Positions 1-6,413 are shown, counted from the stretch's first letter. The stretch is 7,715 nucleotides of DNA from Rhodospirillaceae bacterium (GCA_030151865.1 JASLCK010000203.1:1-7715), one strand, 5' to 3'. Made by a program: numbers and translations. The notes: generated from the letters alone by a model not told the origin.

Positions 1-626
1 GCAAAACCACGCTGTTGATGTCCATGTGCGGCAAACCCCGCGCCAGCAAAGGCAGCATCGTCTTTGAAGGCGAGGACATCACCAACCTGCCGATGTTCCA
101 GATCGTGCGACGCGGCATCGCCCATTCTCCGGAAGGGCGACGCATCTTTCCGCGCATGTCGGTTCTGGAAAATCTGCAAATGGGTGCGGTCGTCAGCGAT
201 CCTAAATATTTCGATGACGACCTGGAACGGGTGCTGACCCTGTTCCCCCGTCTGCGGGAACGCATCAGCCAGCGCGGCGGCACCCTGTCAGGCGGCGAAC
301 AGCAGATGCTAGCCATCGGCCGCGCCCTGATGGGCCGTCCGCGCCTGCTGTTGCTCGACGAACCGTCTCTGGGTCTGGCCCCTTTAGTGGTCAAACAGAT
401 CTTCCAGATCATCAAGGACATCAACCGCGAACAGAAGATGACCATCTTCCTGGTGGAACAGAATGCGTTCCATGCCTTGAAGCTGGCCCATCGCGCCTAT
501 GTTTTGGTCAACGGCCGTGTCACCATGACCGGCACCGGCCAACAATTGCTGGCCGATCCCGCCGTGCGGGCGGCTTATTTGGAAGGCGGGCACGGTCCCG
601 CCGATGAAACGGAGAAAACGGCATGA
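1..626 (+). CDS. livF: Branched-chain amino-acid ABC transporter ATPase LivF (5'-truncated by window edge)
   Basis: This is one of the two cytoplasmic ATPases that power high-affinity import of leucine, isoleucine and valine (HAAT family). The first complete codon is at 3, and the 207 visible residues begin inside the Walker A loop (KTTLL), so about 35 residues are missing to the left. Other motifs are the Q-loop region (IAHSPEGRRIFPRMSV), the ABC signature LSGGEQQMLAIGRAL, Walker B LLLLDEPSLGLAP, and FLVEQN where many ABC ATPases have a histidine switch. The VEQN form and the C-terminal GTGQQLL..P.VRAAYL segment are typical of LivF rather than LivG. An internal TTG or ATG near 15-18 is not the start, because it would delete Walker A. 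The stop overlaps the next start (ATGA), so the two genes are translationally coupled. The substrate range is inferred from the family. Confidence 0.95.
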   Translation, partial: KTTLLMSMCGKPRASKGSIVFEGEDITNLPMFQIVRRGIAHSPEGRRIFPRMSVLENLQMGAVVSDPKYFDDDLERVLTLFPRLRERISQRGGTLSGGEQQMLAIGRALMGRPRLLLLDEPSLGLAPLVVKQIFQIIKDINREQKMTIFLVEQNAFHALKLAHRAYVLVNGRVTMTGTGQQLLADPAVRAAYLEGGHGPADETEKTA

Positions 627-988
627 CCGATTTTTTCGCCACCGTTCTGGGCTCGACACCCCTGGTCTTCATCGGCGTGACCCTGGTCTTCATGGGGGGC
701 TGCTCCTTCATGACCGGTCAGGCCCTGGCTTCCACTTGGCGGCCGGTTTGGCACGCCCTGCCCTACGGCCTGCTGCTGGGATGCGGCGACCGCTTTCTGA
801 CCTTTGCCCTGTTCCAGGGCACTTTGCTGTCGGGCGGCGGCTATGTTGTCGATACCATATTGCTGCTGGCCATCACCCTGGCATCTTACCGCATCACCCG
901 GGCACGCCAGATGGCCCAGCAATATCCTTGGCTTTATGATCGCACCGGACTGTTCAGCTGGAGCGAGAAAGCCAAGACGATCGGATAA
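623..988 (+). CDS. Small membrane protein of the DUF6867 type, coupled to livF
   Basis: This 121-residue protein has no known biochemical role. I recognise it from memory as the small protein (DUF6867) found at the end of liv operons in Rhodospirillales and relatives. It has three likely hydrophobic segments (about 12-30, 44-68 and 74-90). The second is broken by a GCGDRF stretch. A basic loop (RITRAR) follows, and then a cytoplasmic-looking tail with QYPWLYDRTGLFSW, which I take to be the family hallmark. The start is well supported: the ATG at 623 overlaps the livF stop by 4 nt, and GGAG lies 8 nt upstream. Its position suggests an accessory or assembly factor for the Liv permease, but this is inference from context only. 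No catalytic motif is visible. Confidence 0.85.
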   Translation: MTDFFATVLGSTPLVFIGVTLVFMGGCSFMTGQALASTWRPVWHALPYGLLLGCGDRFLTFALFQGTLLSGGGYVVDTILLLAITLASYRITRARQMAQQYPWLYDRTGLFSWSEKAKTIG

Positions 989-1020
989 GCCACAAAGGCT
1001 GATCTGCCACCACAAGGCTA

Positions 1021-1071
1021 GGATGCCGGGCTTGTCGAATGACGGGCCCGGTACATCCGTTTCTTTGCCTT
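1021..1071 (+). terminator. Probable intrinsic terminator after the livF operon
   Basis: GGATG-CCGGGC (1021-1031) pairs with GCCCGG (1046-1051) and CATCC (1054-1058), with a 2-nt TA bulge and a 14-nt loop. A T-rich run (GTTTCTTTGCCTT) follows. It lies 32 nt after the stop of the small membrane protein and would separate the permease/ATPase operon from the binding-protein gene. The T-tract is interrupted, so termination may be incomplete. Confidence 0.6.
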
Positions 1072-1142
1072 ACACAAAAGCATAAAATCGCACCCGATAC
1101 TTTGTTTCTTAAAGTTTTTATGGCGCGAACACTTTACACCCA

Positions 1143-1170
1143 TTGCGGCTTTCTCTGACCCTGCTACACT
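1143..1170 (+). promoter_or_regulatory. Candidate livJ promoter (extended -10)
   Basis: TTGCGG (1143-1148) is separated by 16 nt from TACACT (1165-1170). A TG one base upstream of the -10 (TGC-TACACT) gives an extended -10 element. An A/T-rich stretch lies upstream (about 1081-1120). This is the best match between the hairpin at 1021-1058 and the livJ start, but both hexamers are imperfect. The predicted transcript start, near 1177, leaves a leader of about 65 nt. Confidence 0.4.
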
Positions 1171-1180
1171 GATTTTCAAG

Positions 1181-1211
1181 GTGGAGCATGGAGGGGCACC
1201 ATATGCGCCAC
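1181..1211 (+). promoter_or_regulatory. Leader hairpin upstream of livJ
   Basis: GTGGAGCAT (1181-1189) pairs with ATGCGCCAC (1203-1211), 8 of 9 pairs with one A/G mismatch. The 13-nt loop holds GGAGGGG, a strong Shine-Dalgarno-like sequence. The 3' arm begins exactly on the ATG of the 17-codon upstream ORF at 1203. In RNA this would expose the ribosome site in the loop but bury the start codon in the stem. The pairing is seen in the sequence; a regulatory role is inferred. Confidence 0.35.
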
Positions 1212-1256
1212 TGCACCTTCAAAGGATGGGAGATTGTCACCCATGAGCAAGTTTAA
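1203..1256 (+). CDS. Possible 17-codon upstream ORF overlapping the livJ start
   Basis: ATG at 1203 opens a short frame encoding MRHCTFKGWEIVTHEQV, with TAA at 1254-1256. GGAGGGG (1190-1196) lies 6 nt upstream, a better ribosome site than that of livJ itself. The frame overlaps the livJ start at 1243 by 14 nt in a different phase, so translation of it could couple to, or compete with, initiation at livJ. The peptide has no run of Leu, Ile or Val codons, so it does not look like a classical attenuation leader. It may simply be chance. Confidence 0.3.
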   Translation: MRHCTFKGWEIVTHEQV

Positions 1257-2346
1257 GAATGTGCTTTTGGCCGCCGCGGCCACTTTGGCGATCAGCGGCA
1301 CCGCCGCCAAGGCCGATATCCTGATCGGCGTGGCTGCGCCGATGACCGGCAGTGAAGCGGCTTTTGGTGAACAGTTCCGCCGCGGCGCCGAAAAGGCCGT
1401 CGCCGATATCAACGCCAAGGGCGGCGTGCTGGGTCAAAAGCTGGCCCTGGCCGTTGGCGACGACGCTTGCGACCCGAAGCAGGCCGTGTCGGTCGCCAAC
1501 GACTTCGTGTCGAAGAAGGTCGCTTTCGTGGCCGGTCACTATTGCTCGGGCTCGTCCATTCCGGCGTCGGAAGTCTACGCCGAAGCGGGCATCGTCCAGA
1601 TTTCCCCCGGCTCGACCAACCCCAAATACACCGAACGCGGTCTGCCGAACGTGTTCCGCACCTGTGGCCGCGATGACGCCCAAGGGCCGACCGCCGCCAA
1701 GTATGTGTTGGAAAAGTTCAAAGGCAAGAACGTCGCCATCGTTCAGGACAAGTCGGCTTACGGCAAGGGCCTAGCCGATGAATTCCAAAAGGCCCTGAAT
1801 GCGGGCGGCGTCAAGGAAGTGCTGTACGAAGCCATCACCGCCGGTGAAAAGGACTATAGCCCGCTGATCTCGAAGCTGAAGAACGTCAAGGCCGACGTGA
1901 TTTACTTCGGCGGCTATAAGACCGAAGCTGGTCTGATCGTTCGCCAGGCCAAGGACCAGGGTTTGAACGCCACCTTGGTGTCGGGCGACGCCGTGGTGTC
2001 GGAAGAATTCTGGGCCATCACCGGCCCGGCTGGTGAAGGCACCTTGATGACCTTTGGCCCCGATCCGCGCCTGAACCCCGGCAACGACGCCCTGGTCAAG
2101 TGGTTCCGCGACCAGAACTATGAACCGGAAGCCTATACCCTCTACACCTATGGCTCGGTCCAGGCTTGGGCCCAGGCGGTGCAAAAGGCCGGTTCGACCG
2201 ACGCAGCCAAGGTGGAAGCGTCGCTGCGCGCCAACAAGTTCGAAACCGTTCTGGGTCAGATCGGCTTCGACGCCAAGGGCGACGTTACCGCTCCGGGCTA
2301 TGTGTTCTATGTCTGGCATGACGGCAAGTACGTCTACGCCAAGTAA
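1243..2346 (+). CDS. livJ: Periplasmic branched-chain amino-acid binding protein (LivJ/LivK type)
   Basis: This 367-residue type I periplasmic binding protein captures branched-chain amino acids and delivers them to the Liv permease encoded just upstream. Residues 1-24 form a clear Sec signal peptide: a basic start (MSKFK), a hydrophobic core (VLLAAAATLAISG), and an AKA cleavage site before DILIGV. The family hallmark APMTGSEAAFGEQFRRGAE follows, then NAKGGVLGQKL and DDACDPKQAV. Cys76 and Cys101 (52 and 77 in the mature protein) have the 25-residue spacing of the E. coli LivJ disulphide as I remember it. The YFGGYKTEAG region and the C-terminal GQIGFDAKGDVTAPGYVFYVW also fit. I chose ATG 1243 because GGGAG lies 10 nt upstream and the signal peptide starts cleanly. 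TTG 1234, with AAGGA 7 nt upstream, is an in-frame alternative that adds only 3 residues. Strong terminators on both sides suggest a one-gene unit made in excess of the permease. Confidence 0.93.
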   Translation: MSKFKNVLLAAAATLAISGTAAKADILIGVAAPMTGSEAAFGEQFRRGAEKAVADINAKGGVLGQKLALAVGDDACDPKQAVSVANDFVSKKVAFVAGHYCSGSSIPASEVYAEAGIVQISPGSTNPKYTERGLPNVFRTCGRDDAQGPTAAKYVLEKFKGKNVAIVQDKSAYGKGLADEFQKALNAGGVKEVLYEAITAGEKDYSPLISKLKNVKADVIYFGGYKTEAGLIVRQAKDQGLNATLVSGDAVVSEEFWAITGPAGEGTLMTFGPDPRLNPGNDALVKWFRDQNYEPEAYTLYTYGSVQAWAQAVQKAGSTDAAKVEASLRANKFETVLGQIGFDAKGDVTAPGYVFYVWHDGKYVYAK

Positions 2347-2355
2347 GCACAAGGC

Positions 2356-2384
2356 TTGACAGACGACAGGCCCGGCGGAACCAT
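2356..2384 (+). promoter_or_regulatory. Possible promoter of the HD gene inside the livJ terminator
   Basis: A perfect -35 hexamer, TTGACA (2356-2361), stands just before the terminator stem. With a 17-nt spacer the -10 would be AACCAT (2379-2384), which matches the consensus at only 3 of 6 bases. Initiation near 2391 would fall in the 3' arm of the hairpin, so this transcript would escape the terminator and reach the GTG at 2415 after about 24 nt. The weak -10 makes this tentative. Confidence 0.3.
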
Positions 2385-2406
2385 CCGCCGGGCCTGTTCT
2401 CTTTTT
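2366..2406 (+). terminator. Strong intrinsic terminator of livJ
   Basis: A perfect 14-bp stem is formed by ACAGGCCCGGCGGA (2366-2379) and TCCGCCGGGCCTGT (2384-2397). The loop is ACCA, and the tract TCTCTTTTT follows. It lies 19 nt after the livJ stop. This is the clearest terminator in the window. Confidence 0.93.
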
Positions 2407-2414
2407 GGAAGATC

Positions 2415-3050
2415 GTGATCACCGTGAGCGAACCCCGCGCCTGGGTGCTGCTGAAGTCCAAACGCCGCTTTGACCTGTTGCACCCCACCCCGTTCGACTG
2501 GGAACTGTCCGACCTTGCCGAAGGCGAGGCGAGGACCTTTCGCTGGGGTGGTTCCTCGGTCTGGGATTGGCCGTTATCGGTGGCGCAACACAGCCTGCTG
2601 ACTCTGGAAATCCAGCGCATGCAGGCCCCCAACGGCCTAACCCCCGCCCTGGAAATCGCCAATCTGGTGCATGACGGATCGGAAACCCTGGGGGTCCGGT
2701 GGGACCCCATCACCCCGGTCAAACCGTTTCTGGGCGATGGATTTCATCGTCTGGACAAGGCCATTCAAGAGGCCATCCACATCCGCCTGGGCGTACCCGT
2801 CACCCTACCCACAGACTGGAAAAAGGCCATCAAGCTGGCCGACCGCCGCGCCGCCGCCAGCGAAGCCCTGCATATCGCCGGATGGAGCCGCGACGAAATC
2901 CGCTCCTCCTTAAAAATCCGCCTGATCCCGCTGGAACAAGACCCCCTGCATCGCCGTTATGGCGGCACGCCCTGGGAACCCTGGCCCATGCGGGTGGCCG
3001 AGGAACGCTTTCTAAGCGAACTGGAAAAACTGCTGCGGCAGATGCCCTAA
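2415..3050 (+). CDS. HD-domain phosphohydrolase, YfbR-like (possible nucleotidase)
   Basis: This protein of up to 211 residues resembles alphaproteobacterial HD-superfamily phosphohydrolases related to the 5'-deoxynucleotidase YfbR. The metal ligands expected for the H...HD...D signature are present: His59 (SVAQHS), His86-Asp87 (LVHDGSE) and Asp143 (KLADR). The N-terminal RFDLLHPTPFDWELSDLAEG..RTFRWGG block also fits the family. A family position that I remember as usually histidine (GH before the VAQHS helix) is serine here (GGSS). Hydrolysis of a phosphomonoester, probably a nucleotide, is a family-level expectation; the substrate is unknown. The start is uncertain. GTG 2415 has GGAAG only 3 nt upstream, while GTG 2424 (MSEPRAW...) has it 12 nt upstream and gives a protein 3 residues shorter. 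The gene stands alone between the livJ terminator and the tetR promoter. Confidence 0.75.
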   Translation: MITVSEPRAWVLLKSKRRFDLLHPTPFDWELSDLAEGEARTFRWGGSSVWDWPLSVAQHSLLTLEIQRMQAPNGLTPALEIANLVHDGSETLGVRWDPITPVKPFLGDGFHRLDKAIQEAIHIRLGVPVTLPTDWKKAIKLADRRAAASEALHIAGWSRDEIRSSLKIRLIPLEQDPLHRRYGGTPWEPWPMRVAEERFLSELEKLLRQMP

Positions 3051-3052
3051 AG

Positions 3053-3077
3053 AGCGCCAGCTTTCGACTGAAGCGCT
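3053..3077 (+). terminator. Weak stem-loop after the HD gene
   Basis: AGCGC-CAG (3053-3060) can pair with CTG and GCGCT (3068-3070 and 3073-3077), with loop CTTTCGA and a 2-nt AA bulge. It begins 2 nt after the stop codon, but no T-tract follows. It could be a factor-dependent terminator or an mRNA 3' end stabiliser, or it may be incidental. Confidence 0.25.
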
Positions 3078-3093
3078 GATGGCATCGTTCTGC

Positions 3094-3121
3094 TTGTCAA
3101 AATTTCTGAACGACGTATAGT
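3094..3121 (+). promoter_or_regulatory. Promoter of the tetR-phosphotransferase operon
   Basis: TTGTCA (3094-3099) and TATAGT (3116-3121) each match the sigma70 consensus at 5 of 6 bases, with a 16-nt spacer. Transcription would start near 3128, leaving a leader of about 23 nt before the tetR ATG at 3151. The left arm of the inverted repeat fills most of the spacer and the right arm covers the expected start site, so a bound repressor would block RNA polymerase. Confidence 0.75.
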
Positions 3122-3139
3122 TTTATTCGTCGTTCAGAA
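3104..3139 (+). promoter_or_regulatory. Perfect inverted repeat, likely operator of the TetR-family repressor
   Basis: TTCTGAACGACG (3104-3115) and CGTCGTTCAGAA (3128-3139) are exact reverse complements around a 12-nt centre (TATAGTTTTATT) that contains the -10 hexamer. Its position directly upstream of tetR suggests autoregulation of tetR and of the coupled phosphotransferase gene. The 36-nt span is longer than many TetR operators, so each arm might bind a separate dimer. A further partial half-site, TCGTTC, lies at 3085-3090. That this TetR binds here is inference. Confidence 0.7.
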
Positions 3140-3150
3140 TTGGAGCAGAC

Positions 3151-3789
3151 ATGAGCGAGCAGATCGGGAGCGAGCAGATCGGGAGCGAGCAGATCGGACG
3201 GCGGGAACGCAAGCGCCAGCAGACCTTGGACCATTTGGCCGACACAGCCTGGGCGCTGTTCGAGTCACAGGGGTTCGATAGCGTCACCATGGAAAGCATC
3301 GCCGAAGCGGCGGATGTGGCCAAGGGCACGCTTTACAAGCACTTCCCGGTCAAGGAAGCGCTGTTGCGCCATTATTTCCATCGGGAATTCCGTGCCGCCC
3401 AGGCTGGGCTTTTGGCCGATATCAAGGCTCAACCCAGCTTTGAAGCACGCTTGCGGGTGCTGCTGGACCGCCACGCCCGATGGGCCGAAGGCAAGCGGCA
3501 GTATCTGGGGCATTATTTCAGGTTCCGCCTGCGCGATATGCAAATCCCCCACGACACCCCGCCCGAATTGCGCAGCGGACTGGACCGTTTGTTCACCGCC
3601 ATGATCGAGGAGGCGCAAAAGCAGGGCGAAATCTCGTCCCGCCGTCCGGCTGCCGATCTGGCCTATCGTCTGGAATTTCTGTTTCTGTCGGCCATGCTGC
3701 ATTGGCTCAGCCGCGCCGATTTGGATCTATGTCGGGAATTCGATGTCATCATCGATCTGTTCCTGCATGGCGCGGGAGAGCCGTCATGA
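3151..3789 (+). CDS. TetR/AcrR-family transcriptional regulator with tandem-repeat N-terminus
   Basis: This 212-residue regulator is probably a ligand-released repressor of its own operon. After an unusual N-terminal SEQIGSEQIGSEQIG (residues 2-16), a basic RRERKRQQTLDHLADTAWALFESQGFDSVTMESIAEAADVAKGTLYKHFPVKEALL segment gives a textbook TetR DNA-binding domain, with the helix-turn-helix at about 46-66 and the YKHF recognition-helix end. The rest (about 75-212) is a helical ligand/dimer domain with no recognisable ligand signature. The ATG at 3151 has GGAG 5 nt upstream, and the promoter and operator sit immediately before it. The stop overlaps the next gene's start (ATGA), so repressor and enzyme are co-translated. 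The inducer is unknown; a substrate or product of the downstream enzyme is a reasonable guess. Confidence 0.9.
   Translation: MSEQIGSEQIGSEQIGRRERKRQQTLDHLADTAWALFESQGFDSVTMESIAEAADVAKGTLYKHFPVKEALLRHYFHREFRAAQAGLLADIKAQPSFEARLRVLLDRHARWAEGKRQYLGHYFRFRLRDMQIPHDTPPELRSGLDRLFTAMIEEAQKQGEISSRRPAADLAYRLEFLFLSAMLHWLSRADLDLCREFDVIIDLFLHGAGEPS
3154..3198 (+). repeat. Three tandem 15-bp repeats in the tetR 5' end
   Basis: AGCGAGCAGATCGGG occurs three times head to tail (3154-3168, 3169-3183, 3184-3198). The third copy differs only in its last base (GGA, synonymous). Each unit encodes SEQIG. Because the unit is 15 bp, gain or loss of copies keeps the frame and changes only the length of the N-terminal tail before the DNA-binding domain. 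Near-perfect identity implies recent duplication. Confidence 0.95.
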
Positions 3790-6413
3790 GCCTGTTTTTA
3801 TCCGATTGGTCTGCTATCGAAGCTGCCGGGCTCCATCAGGTCGGCGGCAAGGCCTTTACTCTGGCCCGCTTGGCCCGCCATCTGTTTCCCATTCCCCGTG
3901 CCGTCGTCCTGCCGGTCCGGCTTTATCGCGATTGGCTGGACAGCACAGATTTGGAAGCCGCTCTTCAGGCAGTCGCCGCCACACCGTCGGTGGAGCAAGC
4001 CATCTGGGCCTTGCACGAAAAGCTGAAGGCTGTTCCCCTGCCCGATCCTATCGTTCATCACTTGACCGAAGTTCTCGGGCGGCAAGGGTGGCAAGACCGG
4101 GGGCTGGCGGTTCGATCCTCGGCCCCGCAGGAAGATGGAACCAAGACCTCCTTCGCCGGGGTGCATGAGACTTGCCTGAATGTCATTGGCGCGCAGGCGG
4201 TCGCACAGGCCGTTGTCTCCGTCTGGGCGTCGCTTTGGACCCCCAGTGCCGTCGCTTACCGCCATCGGTTTGACATCCGCCACGAAGACGCCGCCATGGC
4301 GGTGCTGTTGATGCCGATGATCCCGGCCAAGGCCAGCGGTATCGGCTTTACCAGAAATCCCCTTACCGGGCGCGACGATCAGGTGGTGATCCACGCCAAT
4401 TGGGGCTTGGGCGAAAGTCTGGTGGCAGGCCACAGCGCAGGCGACGAGATCCTGCTGGAAGAACGTCAAAACGACGATGTCCTGACCTTGCGCGATTACA
4501 GGGTTGGCAGCAAAACAGTCCAGATTCAAGCCAGCAACATCGGTGGCACCGAACAAAGCGCCTTGTCGCCTGAGCGGCGCGAAGCACCAACCCTGAGCGG
4601 CACCCAGGCGTTGGAATTGGGCAATCTTATGCGTCTGGCCGCCTGGAGTTTGGATTTCTCCCGCCCGGATTACGATCTGGAATGGGCCTGGGACGGAGCG
4701 CAGTTCTGGCTGTTGCAGGCCCGCCCCATCACCGCCGCCAATCACAACACCTATCCAGCCCTGCAAGGCCAGCCCGACATCTGGTCACGCGGCAACACCA
4801 AGGATGTGGTGCCCGATCCCCTGAACGCCATGGATTGGGGGGTATCGCGCAAATTAGCCAATGCCATGCTGATCGAGGGCTATCGTCTGGCCGGTTTCAA
4901 GCTGTTGCCCGCCCTGCAACGGGTTGGACTGCATCAGGGACGGCTTTATTTGAATATGAGCCTGTTGCAGTGGGAGGGATATGCATCCTTCGCCCTGCCG
5001 CCTGCCGCCATGAACAAGCTGGTCGGGGGTCATCAGCCGGAAATCAAAGTCGGGCCGCTGACCTGGAAAGACCGCCTGAACCAGGCATTGGGCATTGCCC
5101 GTTACATGCGCCGCCTGCCCGCCATGCAAGCGCGGGGATATCGGGATATCGAGTTTGCCTTGCAGCAGGCCCGCACCTTCCGCAATGCCCCCTTGCCGCA
5201 GATCGAGGAAGACTTTATCCCCCTGTTCGAAAGCATCCCTTATCTGTCGCTGCACGGTCTGTTGTTTCTGCAAGGATCGGGCGGGGGCGGCCTGTCGATG
5301 CTGGTCCGTCTTTTGGAAAGCGCCCTGCCGGGACGGGGTCATGCGATTGCCTCGGCTCTGTTGGCGGGCGGCACTCCCAGTGTCACCGCCGAGCAAGGTT
5401 ATGCCCTGGCAAGACTGGCCAAACGGGCTATGTCCGATCCTGAAACCGCCCATTGGCTGACCCGTCGCGCCGCCACCGGCGCGGATTGGCGTAACCTGCC
5501 CAAAGACAGCGCTTTCAAACAGGATTTTGCAGCCTTTCTGGAGACCTATGGTCATCGCGGCGTCTATGAAACCTATGTCAGAACGCCGCGCTGGCGCGAG
5601 CAACCGGATTACCTGTTGGACAGCCTGCCGGGACTGGCCGAGGTCGATCTGGACGCCTTGATACAGCGGCAAAAGGACACGGCCCAAGCAGCCTTGCGGG
5701 AAGCCAAAGCCGCCCTGCCCTGGTGGCGCCGCGGCATGCTGGAAAAGCAGATCGCCGCCGCCCAGGCCGGTTCCAATGGGCGTGAGGCGGCGCGCAGCGC
5801 GCTGATCGCCTATATCGAGCCGGTCCGGCGACTGGCCTTGCATCTGGGGGAACGATGGACCGCCAAGGAATGGCTGAACCAGCCCGACGATATCTTTCAT
5901 CTGCTGCGCGGCGAAATCCTGGCGGTTTTACACCATGATCGCCCTGGCGCAGCCCTGCTGCCGCTGGTCGAGGACCGCAAGGCGCAGTTTCTGGACTGGC
6001 AAAATCATCCCGCCCCCGACGTGGTGCTGGACGGAGCCGACAGCGGCGAAAGCTGGACCGACCCCGCTCCAACGCCGACCGGTAGCGGACAATCTTTTAT
6101 CGGTGTGCCGGTCGGACATGGACTTGCCGTCGGACCGGTGCGCAAGCTGCATCATCCGACCCAAGGCCATGATATGCGGCCCGGCGATATTCTGGTGGTG
6201 CCATCCACCGATCCGGCCTGGACTCCGCTGTTTCTGAAGGCGGGCGGATTGGTCATGGAAACCGGCGGCTTCATGTCCCATGGAGCCATCGTGGCCCGGG
6301 AGTTTGGTATTCCCGCCGTGGTCAATCTGCCGGGCATCCTGAATATCTTGCAAGACGGAGAAGCCGTTCGGGTCGATGGCGGCAAAGGCGTGGTGGAGCG
6401 TATCTCTCCCTGA
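3786..6413 (+). CDS. Rifampin-phosphotransferase-like PEP-synthase-family dikinase
   Basis: This 875-residue enzyme belongs to the PPDK/PEP-synthase superfamily, which splits ATP into AMP and Pi and passes one phosphate through a catalytic histidine to a substrate. Residues 1-315 form the ATP-grasp domain: GGKAFTLARL (Lys22), LAVRSSAPQEDGTKTSFAGVHETCLNV (Arg110), GIGFTRNPLTG, NWGLGESLVAG, and DLEWAWDGAQFWLLQARPIT (Glu299, Gln311, Arg313). Residues about 320-760 form a substrate-type domain (WSRGNTKDVVPDPLNAMDW, FLETYGHRGVYETYVRTPRWRE, PDDIFHLL). Residues about 770-875 form the swivelling domain with His832 in GGFMSHGAIVAREFGIPAVV. There is no C-terminal PEP-binding TIM barrel, so it is not a true PEP synthase. 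Domain order and length match rifampin phosphotransferase (about 867 residues, catalytic His825 in Listeria, from memory). The start ATG overlaps the tetR stop, with GGGAG 7 nt upstream; the frame is open further upstream but only inside tetR. The substrate is unproven. Confidence 0.88.
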   Translation: MSLFLSDWSAIEAAGLHQVGGKAFTLARLARHLFPIPRAVVLPVRLYRDWLDSTDLEAALQAVAATPSVEQAIWALHEKLKAVPLPDPIVHHLTEVLGRQGWQDRGLAVRSSAPQEDGTKTSFAGVHETCLNVIGAQAVAQAVVSVWASLWTPSAVAYRHRFDIRHEDAAMAVLLMPMIPAKASGIGFTRNPLTGRDDQVVIHANWGLGESLVAGHSAGDEILLEERQNDDVLTLRDYRVGSKTVQIQASNIGGTEQSALSPERREAPTLSGTQALELGNLMRLAAWSLDFSRPDYDLEWAWDGAQFWLLQARPITAANHNTYPALQGQPDIWSRGNTKDVVPDPLNAMDWGVSRKLANAMLIEGYRLAGFKLLPALQRVGLHQGRLYLNMSLLQWEGYASFALPPAAMNKLVGGHQPEIKVGPLTWKDRLNQALGIARYMRRLPAMQARGYRDIEFALQQARTFRNAPLPQIEEDFIPLFESIPYLSLHGLLFLQGSGGGGLSMLVRLLESALPGRGHAIASALLAGGTPSVTAEQGYALARLAKRAMSDPETAHWLTRRAATGADWRNLPKDSAFKQDFAAFLETYGHRGVYETYVRTPRWREQPDYLLDSLPGLAEVDLDALIQRQKDTAQAALREAKAALPWWRRGMLEKQIAAAQAGSNGREAARSALIAYIEPVRRLALHLGERWTAKEWLNQPDDIFHLLRGEILAVLHHDRPGAALLPLVEDRKAQFLDWQNHPAPDVVLDGADSGESWTDPAPTPTGSGQSFIGVPVGHGLAVGPVRKLHHPTQGHDMRPGDILVVPSTDPAWTPLFLKAGGLVMETGGFMSHGAIVAREFGIPAVVNLPGILNILQDGEAVRVDGGKGVVERISP

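Noticed and set aside
1121..1136. Sigma54-like TGGCGCG followed by CTTTA upstream of livJ.
   Set aside because: The -24 half resembles the consensus, but the essential GC of the -12 half is missing at the required spacing.
1234..1242. TTG at 1234 as the livJ start.
   Set aside because: It has a ribosome-site-like AAGGA 7 nt upstream, but ATG 1243 gives a standard signal peptide. I kept it only as an alternative.
3480..3785. Upstream extension of the phosphotransferase reading frame.
   Set aside because: It lies wholly inside tetR in another phase. The ATG at 3786 with GGGAG and the ATGA overlap is the natural start, and family similarity begins there.
3786..6413. Annotation as true PEP synthase, PPDK or phenylphosphate synthase subunit.
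   Set aside because: The His domain is at the extreme C-terminus with no PEP/pyruvate barrel after it, and the ATP-grasp domain is in the same chain, which is the rifampin-phosphotransferase order.
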